Shown piece after piece: positions 28,553-38,657 of a DNA stretch of 64,000 bases; the stretch's first letter is position 1; each line of letters begins with the position of its first letter. The notes under the pieces were generated by a model, which was given only the letters and a program-made list of their open reading frames with translations, did no database searches and was not told where the DNA came from. Made by a program: the position numbers and the translations under genes. Source of the stretch: Janthinobacterium sp. (GTDB lineage: Bacteria; Pseudomonadota; Gammaproteobacteria; Burkholderiales; Burkholderiaceae_D); the NCBI RefSeq assembly GCF_009923995.1, contig NZ_RFSK01000011.1:62001-126000 (forward strand), read 5' to 3'.

Positions 28553-30012
28553 GGGGAATTCTTTGCATTCTTGTCGAGGAAAACGGCCGGCAGGAACAGC
28601 GCCAGGCAGCCCAGCACACTCCATAGCAGGGTGCTGGAAAACGAGACAAACATCGGGATCGCGTTCAGGACCAGCACGATGGCGATGAAGATCCTGGCGG
28701 TTTGCGTATGACTGAGCTTGATGTTGCGGCCAGCGGCCACGCCATGGAAGGCGGCGCCGAACCAGGCGCTCATCTGGTCGTAGGCGACGGGCACGGAGCG
28801 TGACCAGGTCATCTCCTCTTCGGTGATTTCCGCCGCCAGTTTGGTCTGCCCCTGTTCGAATTCATAGACGCGTGTGCTGTCGCCGACCGTCACCTTCCAG
28901 TTGAAGGCGCCCGCCGCATACACCACCTGCGAACCGTAGTCATACAGCTTGGCATAGGTGGTGCCGTCGAGCGCGCACCGGTCGGCATCCATGGACGGCC
29001 AGGTGGGCCAGTTCGGCAGCACGTTGGAGCGCGACCAGCCGTCGTCCGTCTCCACCAGCCAGAAGAAGCCGGCGCGCGCGCCGTACAGCAGGTATTCATT
29101 CCACTCGCTGCCCTCATCGTCCGCGCGGCGCATCATGCCAATGACGGTGAAGTCGGCATTGTTGATCTTCGCGCTGGCGCCCAGCTCCAGGGTGATGTCG
29201 ACGTTGTCGTGCACCTGCTTGGCGATGGCCAGCACCTGTGCTTCCGGACCGCTGGCGTCAAGCTGGGCGTGGCAGGCGGGGCAGACCAGCTGCGCCGCCG
29301 CGCCCGGGATGTACTTGATGCCGCTGCCGCAGGAAGGGCAGTCGAGCGCATCGAGCTTGCCACGGTACTTGCCGGCGCTTTTGGCGATGGTATCGTCGTC
29401 GCGCAGCAGCTGGCACTGCAGGCCTGCCAGCGTGACGGCCACGCCCTGGTAGACGACGGGGTGCGGTCCATCCGTGTAGTCGAGCGTGACAAAACTGGCG
29501 TAGTTGCGGAAGTCCGCCACCTGGATGCGCCAGCCGGCGCCCACCTTGAACGGCAATTCTCCCTGGCCGGCGATGCATTCGGCGTTGCGGATCTCGGCAG
29601 CCGTGTAGGGTTCACCGCAGATCGTATAGCGTTTGCCCGGTGCCAGCTCGCCAAAGGCGGGCAGGGCGTCTTGCGTGGCGCGTTCGCGCGTCATGGTGTA
29701 CAGGCCGGACGAGTCGCCCAGCCAGGCCGTGCTCGTGTCGTCGAACAGCACATACCACTCATTCCACGTGCCGGCGCTATAGCGCTGCTGGATGCGCCCG
29801 ACGACTGTGAAGTGTCGGCCATCGTAGACGCCGGCCGTGCCGATCTGGATCGGTGAATAGTCTTCCAGGACGGCCGACATCTTGCCCACGTCCTTGACGG
29901 AATCGGCGTCCTTCAGAATGGTGCTGTGGCAGTACTCGCACACGGCGAGCACGGAAGCATGCGAGCGGAAGTGAACTTCCGCGCCGCAGCTGGGACAGGA
30001 AACAGTTTGCAT
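28549..30012 (-). CDS. Zinc-ribbon DUF4178 membrane protein
   Basis: This 487-residue protein begins with a zinc ribbon (Cys6, Cys9, Cys25, Cys28). A DUF4178 domain follows (TAGVYDGRHFTVVGRIQQRY, WNEWYVLFDD). A second zinc ribbon lies around LDCPSCGSG and LVCPACHAQ, then a second DUF4178 copy (INNADFTVIGMMRRAD, WNEYLLYG). The C-terminus has two membrane helices. It resembles zinc-ribbon partners of YdjI/PspA-type envelope-stress systems in layout. It lies between the SPFH protein gene and the Gly-rich gene, with tight spacing. The molecular function is unknown. Confidence 0.88.
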   Translation of the reverse strand: MQTVSCPSCGAEVHFRSHASVLAVCEYCHSTILKDADSVKDVGKMSAVLEDYSPIQIGTAGVYDGRHFTVVGRIQQRYSAGTWNEWYVLFDDTSTAWLGDSSGLYTMTRERATQDALPAFGELAPGKRYTICGEPYTAAEIRNAECIAGQGELPFKVGAGWRIQVADFRNYASFVTLDYTDGPHPVVYQGVAVTLAGLQCQLLRDDDTIAKSAGKYRGKLDALDCPSCGSGIKYIPGAAAQLVCPACHAQLDASGPEAQVLAIAKQVHDNVDITLELGASAKINNADFTVIGMMRRADDEGSEWNEYLLYGARAGFFWLVETDDGWSRSNVLPNWPTWPSMDADRCALDGTTYAKLYDYGSQVVYAAGAFNWKVTVGDSTRVYEFEQGQTKLAAEITEEEMTWSRSVPVAYDQMSAWFGAAFHGVAAGRNIKLSHTQTARIFIAIVLVLNAIPMFVSFSSTLLWSVLGCLALFLPAVFLDKNAKNSP

Positions 30013-30022
30013 GCAGTCGCGC

Positions 30023-31057
30023 TTAGCCGATCAGTTTTTTCAGCAGTTCAGCCTTGGCGCCGTCGTAGTCGGCTGGCGAGATGAGACCCTTGTCGAGCAG
30101 GCCCTTGAGCTTTTCCAGGCGCGCCTCGATCGGCTCTTCCGCGGGCGCCGGTGGCGCCGCAGGTGCCAGAGCGGGTTGCTGCAGCGCGCCGCCCATGCTT
30201 TGCGCCATCACCTGGCCGATCGACAGCCCGGCACCGAGGCCCGCGCCGATGCCGGCCATGCCGCCCTCGTTCTGCGCCGCCAGCGGGATCGCATTGGCCA
30301 CCTGGAATTTGGTGTAGCCGCTCATCTTGTCGGCGCCCAGGCCGCCCTTCATGCCGGCCGAGATGCGCTCGTCCAGCGCCGCCTGCAATTCCTCGGGCAG
30401 GCTGATGCTGGCCACGTTGAATTCATTGAGGCCCACGCCATAGCGGGCGAAAGCCTGCGCCAGGCCATCCTTGACTTCCTGCGCCATCAGCGCCTGGTTG
30501 GCCGCCATGTCGAGGAAGGGCACGTTGGCGCCGCCCAGCGAGCTGGCCATGCTCGACATCAAAATGCCGCGCAGTTGATCTTCCACCTCGTCGCGCGTGT
30601 AGACCTCGCGCGTGCCGCTGATTTCGGTGAAGAAGGTACGGGCGTCGGCGATGCGGTACGAGTACATGCCGAAGGCGCGCACGCGGATCATGTCGAAATC
30701 CTTGTCGCGGATGGTGATCGGCTGCGGCGTGCCCCACTTGCGGCCCGTCTGTACGCGCGTGCTGAAGTAATACACGTCCGACTTGAACGGTGAATCGAAC
30801 AGCTTGTCCCAGTTTTTCAGGTTGGTCAGCAGCGGCAGGGTTTGCGTCGTCAGCTTGTGCGTGCCGGGACCGAAGACGTCGGCGATCTTGCCTTCGTTGA
30901 CGAAGACGGCCACCTGCGATTCGCGCACATTCAGGATGGCGCCGTTCTGGATCTCGAAATCCTGCATGGGGAAGCGCCAGGCCAGCACGCCGTCCGTCTC
31001 TTCGTTCCACTGCAGTACGTCGATAAACTGTTTCTTGATGAAGCTGCCGAGGCTCAT
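30023..31057 (-). CDS. SPFH-domain protein with C-terminal SHOCT motif (YdjI-like)
   Basis: This 344-residue protein has an N-terminal SPFH-like ('virion core protein') domain, with hallmarks LAWRFPMQDFEIQNGAILNV and FGPGTHKL. A Gly/Met-rich segment (GGMAGIGAGLGAGLSIGQV) and an Ala/Pro linker follow. A SHOCT motif (EARLEKLKGLLDKGLISPAD) ends the protein. B. subtilis YdjI has this layout and helps bring a PspA protein to the membrane. No PspA gene is present in the window. It is 10 bases upstream of the DUF4178 gene and 31 bases after the DUF350 gene. Confidence 0.9.
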   Translation of the reverse strand: MSLGSFIKKQFIDVLQWNEETDGVLAWRFPMQDFEIQNGAILNVRESQVAVFVNEGKIADVFGPGTHKLTTQTLPLLTNLKNWDKLFDSPFKSDVYYFSTRVQTGRKWGTPQPITIRDKDFDMIRVRAFGMYSYRIADARTFFTEISGTREVYTRDEVEDQLRGILMSSMASSLGGANVPFLDMAANQALMAQEVKDGLAQAFARYGVGLNEFNVASISLPEELQAALDERISAGMKGGLGADKMSGYTKFQVANAIPLAAQNEGGMAGIGAGLGAGLSIGQVMAQSMGGALQQPALAPAAPPAPAEEPIEARLEKLKGLLDKGLISPADYDGAKAELLKKLIG

Positions 31058-31088
31058 GATGGATATCCTTGAATAAGATGAAGCGGTG

Positions 31089-31475
31089 TCAGGAAATGCA
31101 GGCGGCGTTGATGGCGCCGATCGACAGGGAAATGGCGGCCAGCAGGCCGCCGAAAGCGCTGTTGTTCGATTCGATCTGGTCCTTCGACATGCGCAGCAGG
31201 CGCGTGGTGACCACGTACGCCAGCAGTTGCACCAGCATGGCGCCGAAGGCCCAGGCGAAGAACTGCTGATAGTCGGCCGTGTGCATCAGCGACGAGGCAA
31301 CGGTGGCGGAAAAGCCCAGCATGGCGCCGCCCAGCGACAGGGCCGCCGCCTGGTTGCCCTGGCGGATCAGCAGCACTTCGTCGTAGGGCGTGACGCGCGT
31401 ATAGATGATAAAAAATACAATCAGCAGCGCGGCGGCCAGTAAAAGATGGATCAGATAGTTTAGGATGTCGGGCAC
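31089..31475 (-). CDS. DUF350 membrane protein (YjfL-like)
   Basis: This 128-residue protein has four hydrophobic segments of the DUF350 repeat type. GNQAAALSLGGAMLGFSATV is characteristic. The start is a GTG (31475) with ACGAGGA upstream; the nearby ATG is out of frame, and a longer in-frame extension overlaps the divergent promoter area. It is the first gene of the minus-strand operon. E. coli YjfL, the same family, sits beside PspA-like YjfJ and the glutathionylspermidine-synthase-like YjfC, a parallel to the polyamine genes here. Confidence 0.85.
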   Translation of the reverse strand: MPDILNYLIHLLLAAALLIVFFIIYTRVTPYDEVLLIRQGNQAAALSLGGAMLGFSATVASSLMHTADYQQFFAWAFGAMLVQLLAYVVTTRLLRMSKDQIESNNSAFGGLLAAISLSIGAINAACIS

Positions 31476-31584
31476 GGCATTCCTCGTAGTGATCGCGCGT
31501 CCGGCTCGCGGCAAGACGAGGCCGAGATGAGCAACGAATGATCAAGTTAATAACGTCACAGCATATTAGAACAAAAAAAGCCCC

Positions 31585-33096
31585 ATGAACAAAAAGATTC
31601 TGATCTTGTCCGTCTTCGTGGTCGCCTCCTGCGGCCTCGCCTATGAGCTGATCGCCGGCGCCATGTCCAGCTACCTGCTCGGCGACTCCATCCTGCAGTT
31701 TTCCACCATCATCGGCTGCTACCTGTTTGCCATGGGTGTGGGTGCTCACTTTTCCAAGTATGTGCGGGATGACGACGTGCTCTCGCGCTTCGTCGACATC
31801 GAACTGGCCGTGGGCCTGATCGGTGGCCTGTCGGCCGCCATCCTCTTCATGACATTCTCGTGGATGGCGGCGCCATTCCGCGCCTTATTGTATGTGATGG
31901 TTTTCCTCATCGGCGCACTGGTCGGCATGGAAGTGCCGCTGGTGATGCGCGCCCTGAACTCGCGCCAGACGGAATTTTCCGAGTTGGTCAGCCGCGTGCT
32001 GACCTTTGACTACCTGGGCGCACTGGCCGTCTCCCTGCTGTTCCCGCTGGTGCTGTCGCCCTACCTGGGCCTGGTACGCACGGGTTTCCTGTTCGGCATG
32101 CTGAATGTGGGCGTGGGCCTGTGGACGATCCATGTGTTTCGCGCGGAGCTGAAGAACCTGACCGGACGTTTCCTGCGCGCCTGTGCCGTGATGCTGCTGC
32201 TCGTCGCCGGCTTTGCCATGTCCGATCGCATGGTGGCCTGGGGCGAACACGGCCTGTTCGGCGACGAGATCGTGTATTCCACTACCACGCCTTACCAGCG
32301 CCTCGTGATCACCCGCTGGAAGGACGATACACGCCTGTACATCAATGGTAACCTGCAATTTTCCTCACGCGACGAGTACCGCTACCATGAAGCGCTCGTG
32401 CATCCCGTGCTGGAAGCGCTGCCCTGGGCGCGCCGCGTGCTGGTGCTGGGGGGCGGCGACGGCCTGGCGCTGCGCGAAATCCTGCGTTATCCGAATATCG
32501 AGCACGTCACGCTGGTGGACCTGGACCCCGCCATGACGGCAGCGTTTACCACGCGCCCGGAACTGGCCAAGTTGAACAACGGCTCGTTCTCTGACAAGCG
32601 CGTCACCGTCGTCAATGCCGATGCCGCCGTCTGGCTGCGCAATAATGGCGACATGTTCGACGCGGCCATCGTCGACTTCCCGGATCCGTCCAGTTTCGCG
32701 CTTGGCAAACTGTATTCCGTGCCGTTCTACGACCTGGTGAAAAAGCACCTGGCCGCCAAGGGCCTGATGGTGGTGCAGTCGACGTCGCCGTTCTTCGCAC
32801 CGCACGCCTACTGGACCATCGATGCCACCCTGCGTGAAGTGGGCATGCGCACCTGGCCCTACCATGCCTACGTGCCCTCGTTCGGCGAATGGGGTTTTAT
32901 ACTCGCCTCGCCGCAGCTCGACTACCAGCCGCCGGCGACATACCGCCTGCCCATGCGCTACCTGAATGCGGACACCACGCGCGAGATGTTCCTCTTCCCG
33001 CCCGACATGCAGCCCCTGCCCATGGCGCCGAACCGCCTGAATACCCAGTCACTCGTGCATGAATTCGAGCAGGACTGGAACCGGGTGATCCGCTGA
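31585..33096 (+). CDS. Membrane-anchored spermidine synthase-like aminopropyltransferase
   Basis: This 503-residue protein has seven or so N-terminal membrane helices (about residues 5-215). A spermidine synthase fold follows: VYSTTTPYQRLVITRW, LYINGNLQFSSRDEYRYHE, VLVLGGGDGLALREIL and AAIVDFPDPSS (proton-acceptor Asp region). In the family the enzyme transfers aminopropyl from decarboxylated AdoMet to a diamine. The membrane domain suggests the reaction is coupled to the membrane or transport. It is divergent from the DUF350 operon that includes speD. Its TGA shares a base with the ATG of the next gene. The start has no strong ribosome site. Confidence 0.9.
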   Translation: MNKKILILSVFVVASCGLAYELIAGAMSSYLLGDSILQFSTIIGCYLFAMGVGAHFSKYVRDDDVLSRFVDIELAVGLIGGLSAAILFMTFSWMAAPFRALLYVMVFLIGALVGMEVPLVMRALNSRQTEFSELVSRVLTFDYLGALAVSLLFPLVLSPYLGLVRTGFLFGMLNVGVGLWTIHVFRAELKNLTGRFLRACAVMLLLVAGFAMSDRMVAWGEHGLFGDEIVYSTTTPYQRLVITRWKDDTRLYINGNLQFSSRDEYRYHEALVHPVLEALPWARRVLVLGGGDGLALREILRYPNIEHVTLVDLDPAMTAAFTTRPELAKLNNGSFSDKRVTVVNADAAVWLRNNGDMFDAAIVDFPDPSSFALGKLYSVPFYDLVKKHLAAKGLMVVQSTSPFFAPHAYWTIDATLREVGMRTWPYHAYVPSFGEWGFILASPQLDYQPPATYRLPMRYLNADTTREMFLFPPDMQPLPMAPNRLNTQSLVHEFEQDWNRVIR

Positions 33097-34727
33097 TGCG
33101 GCGCCGTTCCTTCATGCTGTGGGCTGCCGGCGGGACCGCGGCAGCGTTGGCCGGCACCGGCAGCATCGCCGCGTATCTGCGCTGGCAGGAAATCACGCCC
33201 AGGGTGCTGTATCCGGGCCGCACGGAAGGCCACTATTTGCGCGAGCTGCTGCGCGAGCACAAGACCTTGCCGCCGCCTGCGGAAACCATCAGTACCGACG
33301 TGGCCATCTTCGGTTCCGGCATCGCGGGCCTGACGGCCGCCTGGCGCCTGAACAAGCTGGGGCACCGGGATTTCCTCATGATCGATGGGCCGCAGCCGTA
33401 TGGCAATGCTGCTGGCGGGCAGTTCGGCGACCTGGCCTATCCTACGGGCGGCCACTATCTGCCGCTGCCGTCGCCCGAATCGACGCACGTGCGCGAAATC
33501 CTGTTTGACCTGGGCATCATCCAACGCGATCCGATGGCGGAAAAGCCGACCTATGACGAGCGCTACATCCTGCACGCGCCCGAGGAACGCCTGCTGTTCA
33601 ACGGCCAGTGGCAGGACGGCTTCATTCCCACGGAGGGCGTGCCGCCGGCGGAACTGGCGCAGCACGAGCGCTTCTTTGCCGAGGTACGGCGCCTGCGCCA
33701 GACGCATGGCAACGATGGCAAGCGCGTCTTCGTCTTCCCCACCGTGGAGTCGTCGCAGGACCCGGCCTGGCAGGCGCTCGATGACATCACCTTGAAGCAG
33801 TGGCTGGAGCGCGAAGGCTATACCTCGCCCACCCTGCACTGGTATTTGAACTACTGCTGCCGCGACGACTACGGCACGCGCTACGATCAGGTGTCGGCCT
33901 GGGCCGGCCTGCATTACTACTGCAGCCGCTGGGGCCAGGCAGCGAATGCCGGCAATGGCGCCTGGCTGACCTGGCCGGGCGGCATGCAACCGGTCGCCAC
34001 GGCCATGGAGCAAGCCTCAGGTGTCAAACGTCATGCGGGCACGGTGGTTTCCCTCACGACGACGAGCAACGGCGTCGAGGCGCTGTGCCTGGAACTGGTC
34101 GATGGTCAGCCGCGTACCTACCTGGTCAAGGCGCGCAAGGCCATCTGTGCCATGCCCTTGTATGTGGCTGCGCGCGTGGTGAGCAATATCGCCGACTATG
34201 GTTTCGACCTCAAACGCGATACGCCCGCGTATGCGCCCTGGATGGTAGCCAACTTCCTGCTCAAGCGCTTTCCCGACGAACTGCCGCACGCGCCCCTGTG
34301 CTGGGACAACGTGGTGTACCAGGAGCCTGGTCTCGGTTATGTCGTCGCCACGCACCAGGATATCCGCGTGCGTCCACCCGAAAAAACCGTCTTCAGCGCT
34401 TACGTGGCCCTGTCCGACCGCACGCCACAGCAGGCCCGCAAATGGCTTGACACGGCCACGCCCGAGGAATTGCTGGCGCTGGCCAGTGTCGACCTGAAAA
34501 CGTCGTACGGGCGCGATTTTGCCAACTGCGTCGAACGTGTCGACATCACCGTGCGCGGCCACGCCATGGCCGCTCCCTTGCCGGGATTTCGCAGCAATGC
34601 GGGCTTGAAAGCGCTGCGCGAGCACGACGGTGCCATCCTGTTCGCGCATGCCGATTTGTCGGGCTTTTCCGTGTTCGAGGAAGCGGCGTGGTGGGGGGAT
34701 CGGGCGGCGCGGCTGGCAATACAATGA
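33096..34727 (+). CDS. Tat-exported FAD-dependent amine oxidase-like oxidoreductase
   Basis: This 543-residue protein starts MRRRSFMLWAAGGTAAALAG, a twin-arginine signal, so it is probably exported folded with its FAD. The Rossmann motif is VAIFGSGIAGLTAAWRL (residues about 68-84). The C-terminus has LFAHADLSGFSVFEEAAWWG, like the FAD-closing region of flavin amine oxidases. The substrate is unknown; coupling to an aminopropyltransferase suggests a polyamine or another amine. It overlaps speE by one base (TGATG). The final codons run into a terminator that serves the facing operon. Confidence 0.85.
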   Translation: MRRRSFMLWAAGGTAAALAGTGSIAAYLRWQEITPRVLYPGRTEGHYLRELLREHKTLPPPAETISTDVAIFGSGIAGLTAAWRLNKLGHRDFLMIDGPQPYGNAAGGQFGDLAYPTGGHYLPLPSPESTHVREILFDLGIIQRDPMAEKPTYDERYILHAPEERLLFNGQWQDGFIPTEGVPPAELAQHERFFAEVRRLRQTHGNDGKRVFVFPTVESSQDPAWQALDDITLKQWLEREGYTSPTLHWYLNYCCRDDYGTRYDQVSAWAGLHYYCSRWGQAANAGNGAWLTWPGGMQPVATAMEQASGVKRHAGTVVSLTTTSNGVEALCLELVDGQPRTYLVKARKAICAMPLYVAARVVSNIADYGFDLKRDTPAYAPWMVANFLLKRFPDELPHAPLCWDNVVYQEPGLGYVVATHQDIRVRPPEKTVFSAYVALSDRTPQQARKWLDTATPEELLALASVDLKTSYGRDFANCVERVDITVRGHAMAAPLPGFRSNAGLKALREHDGAILFAHADLSGFSVFEEAAWWGDRAARLAIQ

Positions 34728-34752
34728 AAAAGGCCGGCGCGGACGCCGGCCA
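34727..34752 (-). terminator. Intrinsic terminator of the minus-strand sugar transporter operon
   Basis: GGCCGGCG pairs with CGCCGGCC around a short loop (34732-34752). On the minus strand a run of T follows. It ends the chvE-gguA-gguB transcript; the stem can also act on the facing oxidoreductase transcript. Confidence 0.85.
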
Positions 34753-34776
34753 GAGCCCCCTAAGGCTCGAACCGGT

Positions 34777-36000
34777 CTACTTGTTCTTGTTGATCACGTC
34801 GATGAACACGGCCGCCAGCAGCACCAGTCCCTTAATCACCTGCTGGTAGTCGATGCCGATGCCCATGATGGACATGCCGTTGTTCATGACACCCATGATG
34901 AAGGCGCCGATGACGGCGCCCATCACCTTGCCCACGCCACCCGAGGCGGAGGCGCCGCCGATGAAGCAGGCGGCGATTACGTCCAGTTCGAAGCCCGTGC
35001 CCGCCTTTGGCGTGGCCGTGTTCAGGCGTGCCGCGAAGATCAAGCCCGCCAGCGCGGCCAGCATGCCCATGTTGACGAAGGTGTAGAAGCTGACCCGTTC
35101 CGTCTTGATGCCGGACAGGCGCGCCGCCTTTTCGTTGCCGCCCACGGCGTAGACGCGGCGTCCCAGCACGGTGCGGTTGGTAATGAAGGTGTAGGCGACG
35201 ATCAGCACCGACATCACGGCCAGCACGTTGGGAAAGCCGCGGTACGATGCCAGCAGATAGCTGAAATACACCATCACGGCGGCAAAGATGCCGTTTTTCA
35301 GCAGGAAGAAGGTACGCGGCTCGTTTTCCATGCCGTGCCTGAGCTGCCTGGCGCGGCTGCGCAGCGAGGTGACAATCAGTGCGGCGGCAGCGATCACCCC
35401 CAGCAGCAGCGAGAAGCCGCGCAGGTTCTCGCCGCCAAATGGGTCGGGCAGGAAGCCCGAGCTGAGCATCTGGAAGCCTTCGGGGAAGGGGCCGACCGAC
35501 TGGCCCGCCAGCAGCGCCAGGGTCAGGCCCTTGAACACCAGCATGCCGGCCAGGGTGACGATGAAGGAGGGGATCTTGAAAAAAGCGACAAAATAGCCTT
35601 GGGCACCGCCGATGACGGCGCCGGCGATCAGGCACAGGATGCTGGCAGCGATAAAGTGCATGTGGTAATTGACGATCAGGACGGCCGCCAGCGCGCCGAC
35701 GAAGCCCACCACCGAGCCGACGGATAAATCGATATGGCCGGCCACGATCACCATCAGCATGCCCAGCGCCATGATGACGATGTAACTGTTCTGCAGCACC
35801 AGATTGGTCAGGTTCAGCGGCTGCATCAGGGTGCCGTCCGTCATGTACTGGAAGAAGCCCATGATGACGATCAGCGACAGCAGCATGCCGTAGTCGCGCA
35901 TATTATTTTTCAGGAAGCCGGCGTAGCTTTTGGCGGCCGGTACCGTGCCAGGGGGGCTGCCTGTCGCCGCTGCCGCATCCGCAGTCAGTTTATTCTCCAT
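34777..36000 (-). CDS. gguB: Multiple monosaccharide ABC transporter permease (GguB/MmsB type)
   Basis: This 407-residue inner-membrane permease of the sugar CUT2 class has about ten helices. [21 protein letters not shown] and the C-terminal [20 protein letters not shown] are typical CUT2 signatures. [25 protein letters not shown] matches the ATPase-contact loop. Its length and layout fit the GguB/XylH-like subgroup that transports several sugars (xylose, arabinose, galactose, glucose). It overlaps gguA by 11 bases and lies last in the operon. Confidence 0.92.
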   Translation of the reverse strand: MENKLTADAAAATGSPPGTVPAAKSYAGFLKNNMRDYGMLLSLIVIMGFFQYMTDGTLMQPLNLTNLVLQNSYIVIMALGMLMVIVAGHIDLSVGSVVGFVGALAAVLIVNYHMHFIAASILCLIAGAVIGGAQGYFVAFFKIPSFIVTLAGMLVFKGLTLALLAGQSVGPFPEGFQMLSSGFLPDPFGGENLRGFSLLLGVIAAAALIVTSLRSRARQLRHGMENEPRTFFLLKNGIFAAVMVYFSYLLASYRGFPNVLAVMSVLIVAYTFITNRTVLGRRVYAVGGNEKAARLSGIKTERVSFYTFVNMGMLAALAGLIFAARLNTATPKAGTGFELDVIAACFIGGASASGGVGKVMGAVIGAFIMGVMNNGMSIMGIGIDYQQVIKGLVLLAAVFIDVINKNK

Positions 36001-37531
36001 GCTTGTCTCCGTGTGTGACGATGGCGCGCATGATTCTCTCCTGCGACGCCTCTGCTGCGCTTAATTCGGCCGCGAAGCGGCCTTCGTTCATGACGTAGAT
36101 CCGGTCGCACATGCCCAGCAATTCAGGCATTTCCGAGGAAATCATGATGATGCATTTGCCTTCGGCGGCCAGCTCGCTGATGATGCTGTAGATCTCGTAC
36201 TTGGCGCCCACGTCGATGCCCCGGCTCGGTTCATCGAGGATCAGAATGTCCGGACGCGAAAACAGCCACTTCGCCAGCACCACTTTCTGCTGGTTGCCGC
36301 CGGACAGGTTGACCACCTTTTGCAGGATGCTGGAACAGCGGATCTTCAGCCTGCGGCGGAAATCGTCGGCCACGCCGAATTCGCGTGCCTCGTCGATCAC
36401 CATGTGCTTCGCCACGGCGTCCAGGTTGGCCAGGCTGGTGTTTTTCTTGATGTCCTCCTCGAGGATCAGGCCCAGGCCCTTGCGGTCTTCCGTTACATAT
36501 GCCAGGCCATGGGCGATGGCCTTGCCGATGGTGCTGACGTCGATCTCCCGGCCGTTCTTGAGCACCGTGCCGCTGATGCGCTGGCCGTAGGCGCGGCCAA
36601 AGATGCTCATCGCCAGTTCCGTGCGTCCGGAACCCATCAAGCCGGCGATGCCGATGATCTCGCCCTTCCTGGCGTGCAGGTTGATGCCCTTGATGACGGG
36701 ACGCTCGGCATGCTCAGGGTGGAACACGCGCCAGTCGCGCACCTCGAAGATGGTTTCGCCGATGGAAGGCCGCCGCGGCGGATAGCGGTCGGCCATCTCG
36801 CGCCCGACCATTTTTTCGATGATGCGGTCTTCGCTGACGGGCTCCACGCGGCAGTCGAAGCTGCCGACCGTGTTCCCGTCGCGCAGCACCGTGATGGCAT
36901 CGGCGACGCGCGAGATTTCATTGAGCTTGTGCGAGATCAGGATCGAGGCGATGCCCTGGCGTTTCAGCTCCAGCAGCAGGTCGAGCAGGGCCGCGCTGTC
37001 GCTTTCGTTCAGGCTGGCCGTGGGTTCGTCGAGGATCAGGAGCTTGACGTCCTTGCACAGCGCCTTGGCGATTTCGATCAGCTGCTGCTTGCCCACGCCC
37101 AGGTTGGTGACCAGGGTATCGGGCGACTCCTTCAGGCCGACCTTCTGCAGCAGCTCGCGCGTCCTGCCTTGCGCGTATTCCCAGTCGATGACCCCCATTT
37201 TTGCCGGCTCGTTGCCGAGGAAGATATTCTCGGCGATCGACAGCAACGGCACCAGCGCCAGTTCCTGGTGAATGATGATGATGCCGATTTCCTCGCTGTC
37301 CTTGATGCCGCGGAAATGCCGCGTCTGGCCTTGGTAATCGATATCGCCCGTGTAGCTGCCATGGTCGTAGACGCCGCTCAGCACCTTCATCAGGGTGGAT
37401 TTGCCGGCGCCGTTTTCCCCCACGATGGCGTGGATCTCGCCGCTGCGCACCCGCAGGTTCACATTGTCGAGCGCAACGACGCCCGGGAAGGTCTTGCGTA
37501 TCGCGCGCATTTCCAGGATCGTGTTCGTCAT
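35990..37531 (-). CDS. gguA: Multiple monosaccharide ABC transporter ATPase (GguA/MmsA type)
   Basis: This 513-residue protein has two fused ATPase domains, as in CUT2 importers. The first Walker A is [16 protein letters not shown] (near residue 35), with Walker [12 protein letters not shown]. The second domain has the usual degenerate P-loop [16 protein letters not shown] and an intact [15 protein letters not shown] with [12 protein letters not shown]. It powers GguB for the ChvE-like binding protein. Confidence 0.93.
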   Translation of the reverse strand: MTNTILEMRAIRKTFPGVVALDNVNLRVRSGEIHAIVGENGAGKSTLMKVLSGVYDHGSYTGDIDYQGQTRHFRGIKDSEEIGIIIIHQELALVPLLSIAENIFLGNEPAKMGVIDWEYAQGRTRELLQKVGLKESPDTLVTNLGVGKQQLIEIAKALCKDVKLLILDEPTASLNESDSAALLDLLLELKRQGIASILISHKLNEISRVADAITVLRDGNTVGSFDCRVEPVSEDRIIEKMVGREMADRYPPRRPSIGETIFEVRDWRVFHPEHAERPVIKGINLHARKGEIIGIAGLMGSGRTELAMSIFGRAYGQRISGTVLKNGREIDVSTIGKAIAHGLAYVTEDRKGLGLILEEDIKKNTSLANLDAVAKHMVIDEAREFGVADDFRRRLKIRCSSILQKVVNLSGGNQQKVVLAKWLFSRPDILILDEPSRGIDVGAKYEIYSIISELAAEGKCIIMISSEMPELLGMCDRIYVMNEGRFAAELSAAEASQERIMRAIVTHGDKHGE

Positions 37532-37580
37532 ATAGCCTCTCTGGGCCCGGCCAGGCCGGGCCTTGCGTACCGCGTGCGTC

Positions 37581-38657
37581 TTACTTCACTTGCGCTTCGG
37601 TGTAATAGCCGCTGCCCGTGACCAGTACCTGCTTCCAGTTCGCCTTGTCGACGGTGACGGGCTTGAGCAGATAGGACGGCACCACCTTGATGCCGTTGTT
37701 GTAGGTCTTGGTATCGTTGACGGCCGGCGTCTTGCCGCTCATCATCGCGTCGACCATATTGGCCGTCACCTTGGCCAGCTCGCGCGTGTCCTTGAACACG
37801 GTCGATGACTGCTCGCCGCGGATGATGGATTTGACGGATGGGATTTCCGCATCCTGGCCCGTGACGACGGGGAAGGGCTGCTTCGGCGTGCCGTAACCGA
37901 CGCCTTTGAGCGACGACAGGATGCCGATGCTCAGGCCATCATAGGGCGACAGCACGGCATCGACGCGTGCATTGCCATAGTAGGCGCTGAGCAGGTTGTC
38001 CATGCGTGCCTGCGCCACGGCGCCGTCCCAGCGCAGGGTGGCTACCTTGTCCATGCCCATCTGCTTCGAGCGCACCACCAGCTTGCCGCTGTCGATGTAG
38101 GGTTTGAGCACCGACAGCGCGCCGTTGTAGAAGAAGTGCGCGTTGTTGTCGTCGGCCGAGCCGCCGAACAGTTCGATATTGAACGGCCCCTTGCCCTCCT
38201 TGAGCTTCAGCGCCGATTCGATATAGCCAGCCTGCAGCACGCCCACCTGGAAGTTGTCGAAGGTGGCGTAGTAATCGATATTCTTCGTGCCGCGGATCAG
38301 ACGGTCATATGAGATGACCTTGATGCCCTTGTCGGCCGCCTTTTGCAGCACGTTCGACAGGGTGGTGCCATCGATGGCGGCGATCACCAGCACCTTGGCG
38401 CCCTTGGTGATCATGTTTTCCACCTGCGCCAGCTGGTTGGGGATATCGTCGTCGGCAAACTGCAGATCCGTCTTGTAGCCGCGCTCCTTGAATACCTTGA
38501 CCATATTGTCGCCGTCGGCGATCCAGCGCATCGAGGATTTGGTCGGCATCGAGATGCCGATGGCGCCCTTGTCCGCGGCATTCGCCATGGGAGTGACTGC
38601 CATACCGGACGTCGCCAGCACCAGGCTTGCGGCCAGCATTTTCATTGTTGTTTTCAT
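37581..38657 (-). CDS. chvE: Sugar-binding periplasmic protein, ChvE/MmsE type
   Basis: This 358-residue binding protein of the Peripla_BP_4 family has a signal peptide ([20 protein letters not shown], cleavage near PMANA-AD). [20 protein letters not shown] and [20 protein letters not shown] match ChvE-like multiple sugar-binding proteins. I set the start at the ATG at 38657, which has GGAGACC upstream; the very long upstream extension in the same frame lacks a signal peptide and overlaps the divergent gene. It leads the operon chvE-gguA-gguB. Confidence 0.92.
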   Translation of the reverse strand: MKTTMKMLAASLVLATSGMAVTPMANAADKGAIGISMPTKSSMRWIADGDNMVKVFKERGYKTDLQFADDDIPNQLAQVENMITKGAKVLVIAAIDGTTLSNVLQKAADKGIKVISYDRLIRGTKNIDYYATFDNFQVGVLQAGYIESALKLKEGKGPFNIELFGGSADDNNAHFFYNGALSVLKPYIDSGKLVVRSKQMGMDKVATLRWDGAVAQARMDNLLSAYYGNARVDAVLSPYDGLSIGILSSLKGVGYGTPKQPFPVVTGQDAEIPSVKSIIRGEQSSTVFKDTRELAKVTANMVDAMMSGKTPAVNDTKTYNNGIKVVPSYLLKPVTVDKANWKQVLVTGSGYYTEAQVK

